Shown one piece after another: positions 1 through 7,569 of a stretch of DNA of 27,104 nucleotides. Position numbers and translations under genes: made by a program. The notes under the pieces were generated by a model. It was not told the origin of the DNA. It worked only from the letters and a program-made list of their open reading frames with translations, and ran no database searches. Numbering within the stretch: position 1 is the first letter of the stretch; every line of letters starts with the position of its first letter. Source of the DNA: CBDUUP01 sp965370435 (GTDB taxonomy: Bacteria > Chloroflexota > Anaerolineae > Anaerolineales > UBA11579); assembly GCA_965370435.1 (NCBI GenBank), contig CBDUUP010000017.1, positions 1 to 27,104 on the forward strand. The letters run 5' to 3'.

Positions 1-2
1 GT

Positions 3-704
3 TTATTGTTGTGGTTGGTCAAGTTCTACGATAAGGGTGTTGTCGCCGGTCACATCCACGACTTTCACGCTCTTACCGGTCTTAATGGCCTTCTTATCCG
101 CGGATACGGCGTCGAAGATCTTCAGCCCCCCTTGCACCACCGCCCTTACCTGCCCGCTCCCCCCGGCGGGGATGTTGAGGTATACCGTACCCCCCACGCC
201 GATCGCATTCTTGATTTGCAGGGTGCCTTCCGATTGCAGCCGCAGCATGAAGACGAATATCCTGCCCAGCAACCACACCGTGAACGCGCCGGCGATTGTG
301 CCTCCAGCGATGGTCAGCAGGGTTGCTATCTCCGCCTGGACCAGGGCCAGCCCTACCAGGCCGAACATCATGAAGAAAGCGGTCAGGCCTTGCAGGGAGA
401 TGAACTTGAAGCTCAGGTCGGTGTCGCCGTGGTCGGCATCGAAATAGGCGTCCCCATCCGCATGAAAGTCTCCCTGGAAATCTATGTCATGGGCGCCAAC
501 GCCGTGGATGTCCGCGCCGTTGAAATCGGTGTGGACATCGGCGGCGGAAAAATCGCCATGCGCGTCGCCCCCGGCGAAGCCTCCATCAACGTCGTGGGAA
601 GCCCCCATGCCGATGAAGAATAGGGTGGCTCGAAGCAAGAACATCACGCCGCCTATCACGGCGCAAGCCAGGTAAAAATACTCTATCGCGGTGAAATTTT
701 CCAT
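3..704 (-). CDS. NfeD-like membrane protein with His/Asp-rich loop
   Basis: This 233-residue protein resembles NfeD/YqiJ-type proteins, which usually partner a flotillin/SPFH protein at membrane microdomains. It has a hydrophobic segment at about residues 9-34, a very acidic and His-rich loop at about 37-96, two further membrane segments at about 105-152, and a beta-rich C-terminal tail (about 157-230) that fits the small NfeD OB-fold domain. The start is supported by AAGGAG seven bases upstream. The stop lies three bases from the window edge, so any downstream flotillin gene would be outside the window. The catalytic serine protease part of long NfeD proteins is absent, so this is the short non-protease form. 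The family call is from architecture and is moderately sure; the loop has no function I can name. Confidence 0.72.
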   Translation of the reverse strand: MENFTAIEYFYLACAVIGGVMFLLRATLFFIGMGASHDVDGGFAGGDAHGDFSAADVHTDFNGADIHGVGAHDIDFQGDFHADGDAYFDADHGDTDLSFKFISLQGLTAFFMMFGLVGLALVQAEIATLLTIAGGTIAGAFTVWLLGRIFVFMLRLQSEGTLQIKNAIGVGGTVYLNIPAGGSGQVRAVVQGGLKIFDAVSADKKAIKTGKSVKVVDVTGDNTLIVELDQPQQ

Positions 705-930
705 GCATCAACTCCTTCGTGTGTAGTGCGATACCGGATAGATCCGGGAAGCAAAACGCATTGCTCTGAACGTATCATAGCATATCTTCCATAAAATAAT
801 TAGCCGGTATTATCTGGGTATTTTGAGCTATCGAATCTAGCCACCTGACAGTTTTCAAAACCGATCATTGAAATAGATGTGGATTTCAAACTTTTTACCG
901 CAGAGACGCAGAGAACGTCGCTACGCTAGG

Positions 931-980
931 GGAGATTCGCAGAGAAAAGCAAAAAAATTCAAAAAACTCTGCGAATCTCC
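931..980. repeat. Perfect 14-bp inverted repeat (hairpin)
   Basis: ggagattcgcagag at 931-944 is the exact reverse complement of 967-980, with a 22-base A-rich loop between. It lies just downstream of the helicase gene and two bases from the 25-bp direct repeat. On the minus strand it could end helicase transcription, since the loop gives T-rich sequence, but it also looks like a small dispersed palindromic element. Confidence 0.6.
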
Positions 981-982
981 TT

Positions 983-1007
983 ATTCCGAAACTGCAAGCA
1001 ATAATGG
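983..1007. repeat. Direct repeat, left copy (flank of helicase insert)
   Basis: These 25 bases match 3144-3168 at 24 of 25 positions in the same orientation; the one difference is G versus A at 998. Read on the minus strand the copy encodes the same HYCLQFRN tail as the methyltransferase and would continue in frame to a stop after about nine more codons. It looks like the displaced original 3' end of the methyltransferase gene. Confidence 0.8.
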
Positions 1008-1026
1008 AGAGCTAGGGATTATCTAA

Positions 1027-3114
1027 CTATTGTGGCATAGATTCAATAATCGTGAGGCTATCTAAATCTCCCTCATTGGCAATATATTCAGCCATTACCC
1101 AGCCAAGAACCTTATCACCGCTCTCAGTTGATAATCTTAACCAGATGCTATCAGCAGTTCTAGCATCGATGAAGAGACAATCACCATAGTTTAGACCACT
1201 AACAACAGGGAACTCTAATCCTGGTCCTGAACGAACTCGAAGACTCCGAACAGTGACACATCCTTGTAGAATCACATTTGTTGGGGTGCTGAGTAATGTA
1301 CTCGTTACAGTTGGCGTATTGCTTGGAAGATCACTGGGCGTAGGATTTATAATACCTTGATTAACAATTGTTGATGTGAATTGAGATTGAGGAGAAGGTG
1401 TCAACCTTTCATCAAACGTGTTGCCACCAAAAAACGGCAAGATCACATACAGAATTACAAACGCCAGGATAGCCATTCCAATACCGTAACGAAACCATTT
1501 GCCTTTCTTTGTAGATGCAAGACTAAGCCTCCTTCTTTCCGAATCGTCAACTTCTGATTTATGTTTCTTATCATCTGATTGATGGTCAATCAATGTTTGA
1601 GGTTCATCACTTGATATCTCATTTTCAACTATTGATACTTGAGATTGCTCTATTAACGAACTAATCTCAGTTGGTATGTCAGGCCGAATTAATCTTGTAG
1701 GATAATTGATGAAAGTTAAACAATCTGTTGTTCGAGTAATTGCTGTGTAAAACCATCGGTAATTATCAATTCGATTCTGATTATCAGACCATCTCCCTCT
1801 ATTAACAAAAACGTGACTCCATTGCCCTCCCTGAGCTTTATGGCATGTTATAGCGTAACCAAATTTGATTTGTAAGGCATTAAGATAAGGATCAATTCTG
1901 AGCTGGTCCCGAAGCATTCGCCCAGAGAGATTTGGATATGTTTTTCGTCTGATGGCGTAGAGTTCTTGCCAATCATCTCGCGGAAGATTAGGAGTAAAGG
2001 TTGTAAGTACGTTCAGCATGACAACAACATCATTAAGTAATACTTTTTCGTTATAGGGACTTTCAATTTCAATGGATAATTTTTGAAATTTAAATTTCTC
2101 AATATGCTCTTGTACACCTATCTCAGCTACCCTTACCATTTCACCATTGGCAAGAAAACCTATCCCTTTTTCTTCCACGGACCAAAGATAGTTATTTTTT
2201 ACGATCATTATTCTATCGTCAACATTTAAATCTGGTCCGTAGTTGAAGATTTCGCTGCGAATTTGTTGATTGTACCTAACTGCTGTATGATTCGTTCTAA
2301 CTACAACACACACGTTCTCAATGCCCCGTTTGGTATAAGTCTCCTTTACCTTCTTGATTAGATTAGGGCTGGTGACGTGATCCAAGTCGTGCTGATTAAG
2401 TTCAAGCACAAGGCGATCTTCAAAAGTTTTGTTTTCAATAAACTTTCGAACATAAGTAGCATTCAATAGAGGTCCTGATTTGGAGGCTTGGCGGGTGACA
2501 TGCCGGAGATCAATTGCTTGCACCGAATAACCAAATTTGTCTTCCAACATCTTAGATGAAAGTGCAACGGACTCATTTTCTTTTACAGGCGGTAATTGTG
2601 CTTTATCGCCCACAAAAATGATTTGATTACCTTCACCAGAAAATACATAAGTAAACAGGTCTGGTAAAAGCCCCTCTCCAACCCATATCTCTTTCTCTTT
2701 TTCATCTTGTTGCAGAGAAATCATTGACGATTCATCAATTATGAAAACAGCATTCTCGTGTGAGTTATACTTTAAAACAAAGCGTGGTTCCCCCTCTTGA
2801 TCCGTATCAAACGAATAAATATGTCGATGTATTGTTTCAGCTTTATGTTGTGCGTGCTTACTAAGTACCTTAGCTGCACGCCCTGTTGGTGCAAGTAGAA
2901 CGCAATGTCTGCCCCTCTTTTTTAGAGTTTTGGCTAAAGCCGCAACTAAGGTGGTCTTTCCAGTACCCGCATATCCGCGCAGAATAAAAATCCGGGTATC
3001 TAACTTTCCATCTAGAAACTTCGCAAGTGTTTCTATCGCGTGAGCTTGATCAGGGGTCGGATCGAGAGAAAATATTGACAGAAATAGGGTCTTTATATCA
3101 GTTTTCACATCCAC
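1027..3114 (-). CDS. SF1B (RecD/Pif1-like) helicase fused to TM segment and SH3b domain
   Basis: A 695-residue protein. Residues 1-480 form a superfamily 1B helicase: Walker A GYAGTGKTTL (47-56), motif Ia LAPTGRAAK (74-82), Walker B FIIDESSM (124-131), motif III VGDKAQLPPV (168-177), a GYAITCHKAQGGQW block (419-432), and YTAITR (456-461). These predict ATP-driven DNA translocation or unwinding. An acidic and basic linker follows, then a single membrane segment (about 543-562), a Thr/Ser/Pro-rich stretch (571-612) and an SH3b domain (about 625-678). Basic residues before the membrane segment predict the helicase in the cytoplasm and the SH3b domain outside. The start is GTG with no clear Shine-Dalgarno. 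It follows the methyltransferase by 20 bases on the same strand. The gene is clearly richer in A+T than its neighbours and is flanked by direct repeats, which suggests acquisition. The helicase call is firm; the biological role is unknown. Confidence 0.85.
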   Translation of the reverse strand: MDVKTDIKTLFLSIFSLDPTPDQAHAIETLAKFLDGKLDTRIFILRGYAGTGKTTLVAALAKTLKKRGRHCVLLAPTGRAAKVLSKHAQHKAETIHRHIYSFDTDQEGEPRFVLKYNSHENAVFIIDESSMISLQQDEKEKEIWVGEGLLPDLFTYVFSGEGNQIIFVGDKAQLPPVKENESVALSSKMLEDKFGYSVQAIDLRHVTRQASKSGPLLNATYVRKFIENKTFEDRLVLELNQHDLDHVTSPNLIKKVKETYTKRGIENVCVVVRTNHTAVRYNQQIRSEIFNYGPDLNVDDRIMIVKNNYLWSVEEKGIGFLANGEMVRVAEIGVQEHIEKFKFQKLSIEIESPYNEKVLLNDVVVMLNVLTTFTPNLPRDDWQELYAIRRKTYPNLSGRMLRDQLRIDPYLNALQIKFGYAITCHKAQGGQWSHVFVNRGRWSDNQNRIDNYRWFYTAITRTTDCLTFINYPTRLIRPDIPTEISSLIEQSQVSIVENEISSDEPQTLIDHQSDDKKHKSEVDDSERRRLSLASTKKGKWFRYGIGMAILAFVILYVILPFFGGNTFDERLTPSPQSQFTSTIVNQGIINPTPSDLPSNTPTVTSTLLSTPTNVILQGCVTVRSLRVRSGPGLEFPVVSGLNYGDCLFIDARTADSIWLRLSTESGDKVLGWVMAEYIANEGDLDSLTIIESMPQ

Positions 3115-3134
3115 ACCATAAACATACTAATTCG

Positions 3135-3989
3135 CTACCCCTCATTCCGAAACTGCAAACAATAATGGTGGAAGGTATTGCTCACCCAGGCGTTGCCCAT
3201 GCCGTAGGGAGCCAGGCGTTGGTTGTCCATGCACCAGATCTTCTCGTCCTTGAGGGTGTAGGTCTCTCCCAGTTGGCGGGCCAGGTCCCAGGCCAGGGGG
3301 TAGATCTTGCCGCCTTTCTTCACATTCTTGACGATGATGGTCAGGTAGGCCTTGGGCTTCAGGGCTGGTTTCAGCGCGGCGTAGATTTTCACCAGGCGGG
3401 ATAGAAATTCTTCGTAATCTTTAATATTGCCCACGTCGTCCGGGTCGTCGGAGTAGAAGACGTCCAGGTCCTCGTCGCCGCGGCGTTCTTTCTGCGTCTC
3501 CGCGCCGCGAGCACGCAGCATGTCCCAATAAGGCGGGGAGGTGAGGACGTAATTAATGGGGGGGATTTTTTCATCCTGGAAATATTCCCCCACCTGGGCC
3601 GCGTCGCCGGTGATGATCTCGGCATTCAAGCCTTCCGCCGCATCTCCCAGCGCAGCGCGCTCCTCGGCGATCACCTGGCGGGCGATGTCGGCGTAGGCGG
3701 GGTTCAGTTCCACGCCATAGCTGTAGCGGCCAGCGCGCAATGCCGCCACCAATGAGCTTCCCGTGCCTGCCATTGGGTCGAGTACATTGTTACCTTCTTT
3801 GGTGAAGAACTCGATGAACTCCTGGGCCAGGGTCTCGGGGAACTTGGCGGGATGGCGCAGAACGTCCTTGCGGCGCGGCGGCGGGTTGTGGACGAACCAC
3901 GACTTCTGGAACAACAGCCAAGCCTTGTTATCGAGGTTGTTGAGGCGGTTTACGTATTCGCGCTTCTTGCGGGGTTTCTTTCCGGTCAT
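3135..3989 (-). CDS. DNA (N4-cytosine/N6-adenine) methyltransferase
   Basis: A 284-residue SAM-dependent DNA methyltransferase. The SAM-binding motif VLDPMAGTGS is at 69-78 with GVELNP at 92-97, and the catalytic TSPPYW motif is at 150-155. The motif order (SAM site before the catalytic motif) differs from the common PF01555 beta-type order. The S-P-P-Y form is typical of N4-cytosine enzymes but also occurs in N6-adenine ones, so the target base is open. The N-terminus is strongly basic. No restriction endonuclease gene is nearby, so it could be an orphan methylase, or it could work with the helicase gene 20 bases downstream. Its last codons lie inside a 25-bp sequence repeated beyond the helicase, so the present C-terminus (RNEG) may be altered. 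GC content is high, unlike the helicase. Confidence 0.85.
   Translation of the reverse strand: MTGKKPRKKREYVNRLNNLDNKAWLLFQKSWFVHNPPPRRKDVLRHPAKFPETLAQEFIEFFTKEGNNVLDPMAGTGSSLVAALRAGRYSYGVELNPAYADIARQVIAEERAALGDAAEGLNAEIITGDAAQVGEYFQDEKIPPINYVLTSPPYWDMLRARGAETQKERRGDEDLDVFYSDDPDDVGNIKDYEEFLSRLVKIYAALKPALKPKAYLTIIVKNVKKGGKIYPLAWDLARQLGETYTLKDEKIWCMDNQRLAPYGMGNAWVSNTFHHYCLQFRNEG
3144..3168. repeat. Direct repeat, right copy (inside methyltransferase 3' end)
   Basis: This is the partner of 983-1007 (24 of 25 identical). It covers the codons for the last residues of the methyltransferase except the final two and the stop. Together the copies bracket a unit of about 2.16 kb containing only the helicase gene. 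Confidence 0.8.
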
Positions 3990-4012
3990 GGGCGTTTAGG
4001 TTACGGGATATA

Positions 4013-4054
4013 GATTGCGAAGTGCGGATTGCGGATTGCGAGTTGCGAGTTGCG
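4013..4054. repeat. Heptamer tandem repeat, six units
   Basis: Six consecutive 7-base units read gattgcg, aagtgcg, gattgcg, gattgcg, agttgcg, agttgcg. The array sits in the 109-bp gap between the methyltransferase start and the stop of the lipoprotein peptidase gene. It resembles the heptameric STRR arrays known from cyanobacteria, but with a different unit. Confidence 0.8.
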
Positions 4055-4098
4055 ACATTGTGATTATACAGCACAGACCAGTTGGACCAGTCGTCAGA

Positions 4099-5790
4099 CT
4101 ACTCAATCCGCCAAATCCCATCCACCTCCCGGAGCGTCAGCACGATCAACACCGGCCCGGCTTCTGTTTGCGGCGCGGCTGTCGCCCAGACTTGAGCTGT
4201 GCCGCCGGTGACCAGGATGCGGTGGGGTTGGTATCCGGCCCCTTGAAGGCGGAGGACGATCTCCAGGTGGTCGGCGGCCAGGGGATGTTCGCCGAATGGC
4301 ATGACCGAATACCCCTCCCAGGCCTCCAGGGCCATGTTGGCGGCGATCAGTGCTCGCTCCGCTTCGGCGTACTGTCCGGCGCGCAGGTAATGGTCGGCGG
4401 CCACCAGCAGGGTCTCCAGGGCCAGGTTTTCGGGGTCGGAGGGGTGGCGGACGTAATCGGCGACGATGTTCTCTGCGCGCATTTCATCCACGCCCAACAG
4501 CCAGGCGGTGAGGAAATAGGCCGAGGGGTCAAAAGACAACTGGTAGCGGCGCACCGTATTGTAGAAAGTCACCGTCAGGCGCAGATCCTCGCGCAGGTCA
4601 AGATTAAGAGGGATGCGCCGCAGGGCTTGTAAGAACTGCGCTTCTAATTCAGCGAAGCTCAGGTCAAAATGCCTGCCCAGGGCCTCGTCAATGGCGCTGG
4701 ATTGCAAGTTGTCATCTTCCCCCTGCCAGTGGATGTCGCGATAGAAATCGTCGAAGGCCTCATAGCCCCAAGTCTGCACTATGTACTGGATCAATGCGCC
4801 CCCCTCCATATAGCCAATCTCATGTTGGGCATGGTAGAAGTCGTCGGCCAGAGGCGTGAGAGGCAGATACCAACCCAGGTCAAGCAGCGCGGCTACGCGG
4901 GACATCAGCGGTTCGGGTTTGAAGTGGCCGCCGCTCAAATAGACCGCCAGCCCCTCCACAAACAACGAGGGGCGCAGGTCGCCGCCCAGACGGCCATCCA
5001 GGATGTGGACCATCTCGTGGTGGAGCACCTGGGTGAGGCTGCTGCCCGCGTAGTTGCGGTCCATGTAGGTGATGTAAATCTCCAACCCGGCGAACCCTCC
5101 GTGGCCCAGGACCCGCGGCAGCAGAACCAGCGGGATGGGGTCGTTGAAGTCGGTCCCCATCAATTGGGCGGCGCTGATGGCCTGGGCATTGGCGACTTCC
5201 AGAATGTCCATCAGGTCCCGCTCACCGCTGGTGCCGGTGACGTAATACACTACACAGCAGTCCGTGTTGGTGAACGACCAGGCTGCATCCGGTTCAGGAT
5301 AGGTATGGTCGCTGGCAGGGAGCAGTTCGACGCTCTCCGTCCAGGTATGGCCGTCGGGCAGGATGGCGAAAGAGAGGATAAACACTCCAGGTTCCAGGCC
5401 GCCGGTGTCCCAGACCCAGCGCATGGTGGCCTGGTATCGCCCGCCGATCCCAAAGGCGCCAAACCCCGCCGCGCCGAAGGTGAGGGCGTCCAATTGATTC
5501 ACAGTAATCTCGACTTGTTTGTCGCTCAAATCCAGACCGGAGGGCGCGATCACCTCAAAGCTGATGCGGTCGCCCACGTACAAGCGCCATTCCGGGTGCA
5601 GCCGGACAGTGAAGGCCTCGGGGGGAGTCGAGGTCGGCAGGAGGGTCGGCCTCACCGTCCAGGTCGCGGAGGGCGCGGAGGAGGCGATGGTCTCGGTCGG
5701 CGCGGAAGTGTCCGTAGCGACCTCGACCCCAGAAGTCACCTGGCAGCCCAGGAGCAATGTGAGCAATATGAGGAGGAAAGGTCTTTTCAT
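4099..5790 (-). CDS. Lipoprotein zinc metallopeptidase (gluzincin, peptidase MA-like)
   Basis: A 563-residue exported lipoprotein. It has a signal peptide with lipobox LLLGC (Cys16) and a Thr/Ser/Pro-rich linker to about residue 58. A beta-rich region follows (60-165). A peptidase domain contains HEMVH at 258-262, with Glu279 in FVEGLAVYL placed as the expected third zinc ligand of gluzincins. After this comes an alpha-helical region, and a C-terminal domain (about 480-563) that may be an accessory fold such as an NTF2-like one. It probably cleaves proteins or peptides at the outer face of the membrane. No Shine-Dalgarno is seen; TATAAT lies six bases before the ATG, so the mRNA may be leaderless. 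The substrate is unknown. Confidence 0.75.
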   Translation of the reverse strand: MKRPFLLILLTLLLGCQVTSGVEVATDTSAPTETIASSAPSATWTVRPTLLPTSTPPEAFTVRLHPEWRLYVGDRISFEVIAPSGLDLSDKQVEITVNQLDALTFGAAGFGAFGIGGRYQATMRWVWDTGGLEPGVFILSFAILPDGHTWTESVELLPASDHTYPEPDAAWSFTNTDCCVVYYVTGTSGERDLMDILEVANAQAISAAQLMGTDFNDPIPLVLLPRVLGHGGFAGLEIYITYMDRNYAGSSLTQVLHHEMVHILDGRLGGDLRPSLFVEGLAVYLSGGHFKPEPLMSRVAALLDLGWYLPLTPLADDFYHAQHEIGYMEGGALIQYIVQTWGYEAFDDFYRDIHWQGEDDNLQSSAIDEALGRHFDLSFAELEAQFLQALRRIPLNLDLREDLRLTVTFYNTVRRYQLSFDPSAYFLTAWLLGVDEMRAENIVADYVRHPSDPENLALETLLVAADHYLRAGQYAEAERALIAANMALEAWEGYSVMPFGEHPLAADHLEIVLRLQGAGYQPHRILVTGGTAQVWATAAPQTEAGPVLIVLTLREVDGIWRIE

Positions 5791-5796
5791 GGCAGT

Positions 5797-5802
5797 ATTA
5801 TA
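5797..5802 (-). promoter_or_regulatory. -10 element, putative leaderless promoter
   Basis: TATAAT on the minus strand ends six bases before the ATG of the lipoprotein peptidase gene. Transcription would begin at or almost at the start codon. No good -35 is visible. Confidence 0.5.
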
Positions 5803-5825
5803 AAGCAGACTCTAGGTGGTAGAAT

Positions 5826-5881
5826 CAGTTGGTAGTTGTCAGTAGGCAGTAGACAGTTGTCAGTGGACAGTGGACAGTTTT
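5826..5881. repeat. Heptamer tandem repeat (cagtrgn family), eight units
   Basis: Units of seven bases: cagttgg, tagttgt, cagtagg, cagtaga, cagttgt, cagtgga, cagtgga, cagtttt. The array fills most of the spacer between the divergent peptidase and aminotransferase genes. It is the reverse-complement relative of the array at 22654-22723. An octamer pair (actctgtg twice) follows at about 5893-5908. Confidence 0.8.
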
Positions 5882-5936
5882 TTATTCTGTGCACTCTGTG
5901 ACTCTGTGGTGAATCACGTTCGTAATGGAGGCTGAA

Positions 5937-7007
5937 ATGGCGCATTTGTTTGTCCCCGGGCCGGTGGACGTTGACCCGGAAGTGTTGGCGGCGCAGGCTC
6001 AACCCATGATGCCGCACCGAAGCGAAGAATTCGAGACCATTTTCCACCGGGCGGAGGGGAAAGCTCGGAAGCTTTTCAATACCCAGAACCGGGTGTTCAT
6101 CTTCGCCGCTTCGGGCACCGGCCTGCAGGAGGCCGCGGTCCGCAACCTGGCAGCGGGGCGGATGCTCTCCTGCGTGAACGGCGCTTTCGCGGCGCGGTGG
6201 CACGACGTGGCGGTGACCAACGGCAAGCAGGTGGATAAATTGGAGACTGAGTGGAGCCAGCCCATCACGCCGGAGATGGTGGCCGAAGCTTTGGAGGGCC
6301 AGAACTACGACATCCTCACCCTCGTCCATAATGAGACCTCCACCGGGCTGGAAAACCCCCTCCAAGAAATTGCCGCGGTGGCCCACGACATCAGCCCGGA
6401 CACCCTGATCTGCGTGGACGCAGTCTCCTCGCTCTCCGGGGTCAAGATCGAGACCGACGCCTGGGGGCTTGACCTGGTGCTGGCCTCCTCTCAGAAGGCT
6501 TTGGCCCTGCCGCCCGGCTTGGCTTTGGGCGCGGTCAGCGACCGTGCTCTGGCCCGGGCCGAAGAGGTTCCCAACCGGGGCTGGTATTTCGATTTCGTCC
6601 GCATGGAGAAGCACCGCACCAAGAACTCCACCCCCGCCACACCGGCCTCTTCACTGGTCTACGCCCTGGATGCTCAACTCGACCGAATCCTGGCCGAAGG
6701 GCTGGAAGCCCGTTTCGCCCGCCATGCGGCCAACGCTGAGATGGCACAGCGTTGGGCTATCGAGCGCGGCTTTGACTTGTACGCCGCCGAGGGCTACCGC
6801 TCCAAGACGGTGACCACTATTGACAACCGCAAAGGAATTGACGTAGGCGGCCTGAACGCCTTCCTGATGGAACGAGGGATGCGCATCGCCAACGGCTACG
6901 GCCCGCTGAAGGGCAAGACCTTCCGCATCGGCCACATGGGCGAGGTCGGCCCAGAGGACATGAAGACTTTGCTGGCGGCGATGGATGAGTTCATAAATCA
7001 AGCGTAG
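5937..7007 (+). CDS. Class V aminotransferase (alanine-glyoxylate/serine-pyruvate type)
   Basis: A 356-residue PLP-dependent enzyme of aminotransferase class V. The N-terminus FVPGPVDVDPEV and PMMPHRSEEF match the alanine-glyoxylate and serine-pyruvate aminotransferase family. CVDAVSSLSG (carrying the PLP-ring Asp) and SSQKALALPPG follow, with Lys187 as the expected Schiff-base lysine. It would move an amino group between alanine or serine and glyoxylate or pyruvate, in serine/glycine metabolism. I chose the second ATG because GGAGG at 5927-5931 stands five bases before it; the ATG at 5925 would overlap that site. A related small-subunit soluble hydrogenase annotation is often given to this family and cannot be excluded by sequence alone. 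A palindrome follows the stop directly. Confidence 0.85.
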   Translation: MAHLFVPGPVDVDPEVLAAQAQPMMPHRSEEFETIFHRAEGKARKLFNTQNRVFIFAASGTGLQEAAVRNLAAGRMLSCVNGAFAARWHDVAVTNGKQVDKLETEWSQPITPEMVAEALEGQNYDILTLVHNETSTGLENPLQEIAAVAHDISPDTLICVDAVSSLSGVKIETDAWGLDLVLASSQKALALPPGLALGAVSDRALARAEEVPNRGWYFDFVRMEKHRTKNSTPATPASSLVYALDAQLDRILAEGLEARFARHAANAEMAQRWAIERGFDLYAAEGYRSKTVTTIDNRKGIDVGGLNAFLMERGMRIANGYGPLKGKTFRIGHMGEVGPEDMKTLLAAMDEFINQA

Positions 7008-7008
7008 A

Positions 7009-7026
7009 GGCGCAGCGCGCTGCGCC
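7009..7026. terminator. Palindrome after aminotransferase gene
   Basis: ggcgcagcgcgctgcgcc is a perfect 18-bp palindrome starting two bases after the TAG stop. It has no U tract, so it may be a dispersed GTAGAG-type repeat more than a true terminator. Compare 8808-8830. Confidence 0.5.
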
Positions 7027-7045
7027 CCGAGATGTCACAATTAGC

Positions 7046-7474
7046 CTACCCTCCGGCGAACTGAGGGCCAAGCGCTTGCTCCAAAGTGGTCAATACCTCG
7101 GCATCGCTCCCAACGTAGAGTACAATCAGCTTGCCGGATTTGTAAAAGTGAGGCGTATCCATCCAGGACAGCATGGTTGTGCCAATTGAAAAGCCATCCG
7201 CGGAGACCTGGGCCGCCTCTTCATCCGCGCTTGCAGCCTCGGCGTATTCGAAAACCTGTACATCACTGCCATTGACCTTTATCACCTTAGCCGGAACGCT
7301 GAAGAACGGCTGCAAAAGTTCATCGCCTTCTTCAACCGCCGCGCCCGCGGACTGCAATTTTTCTACCAGGCTGTCATAATCACTCGCCAGGCCGTCATTG
7401 GATGGGCCGCATGCAGCCACTGTGAAAGCCAACAGCAACAGCAGCCCTATGGATAAAATTCTCTTATATGTCAT
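7046..7474 (-). CDS. Small putative lipoprotein of unknown function
   Basis: A 142-residue exported protein. The signal peptide has a basic start (TYKR), a Leu-rich core and the lipobox VAAC with Cys22, so it should be lipid-anchored. The mature part is about 120 residues, acidic, and contains no further cysteine. I do not recognise a family. The start is supported by GAAGGAG about seven bases upstream. It is convergent with the aminotransferase gene, and divergent from the rRNA methyltransferase gene across a 95-bp spacer. Coding composition and the clean signal peptide make it a real gene. Confidence 0.72.
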   Translation of the reverse strand: MTYKRILSIGLLLLLAFTVAACGPSNDGLASDYDSLVEKLQSAGAAVEEGDELLQPFFSVPAKVIKVNGSDVQVFEYAEAASADEEAAQVSADGFSIGTTMLSWMDTPHFYKSGKLIVLYVGSDAEVLTTLEQALGPQFAGG

Positions 7475-7559
7475 TGTTCTGCTCCTTCGGTGAAATGACT
7501 AACTTCTCATTTACACCAGTGAAGTATGGACGCTTCTGTTTCATATAAAGTTCCCAAAT

Positions 7560-7565
7560 TATACT
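7560..7565 (+). promoter_or_regulatory. -10 element close to rRNA methyltransferase start
   Basis: TATACT ends four bases before the ATG at 7570 and there is no Shine-Dalgarno. This fits a leaderless transcript, but no clear -35 is present. Confidence 0.4.
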
Positions 7566-7569
7566 CAAA

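Larger units (their letters stand above)
705..1026. other. Intergenic region with hairpin and repeat remnants
   Basis: I see no gene in this 322-base spacer. It holds an octamer-like repeat (cgcagaga/cgcagaga) near 901-916, a 14-bp perfect inverted repeat at 931-980, and at 983-1007 a copy of the methyltransferase gene end. The 5' untranslated region of the NfeD-like gene lies at the left side. Confidence 0.6.

Noticed and set aside
4669..5835. Long open frame (388 codons) on the plus strand, antisense to the lipoprotein peptidase
   Set aside because: It mirrors the codon bias of the true gene on the other strand, has no domain that I recognise, and the minus-strand product has a signal peptide and HEMVH site.
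5925..5939. ATG at 5925 as the aminotransferase start
   Set aside because: It overlaps the GGAGG that is well placed for the ATG at 5937, and the family's N-terminus begins at the latter.
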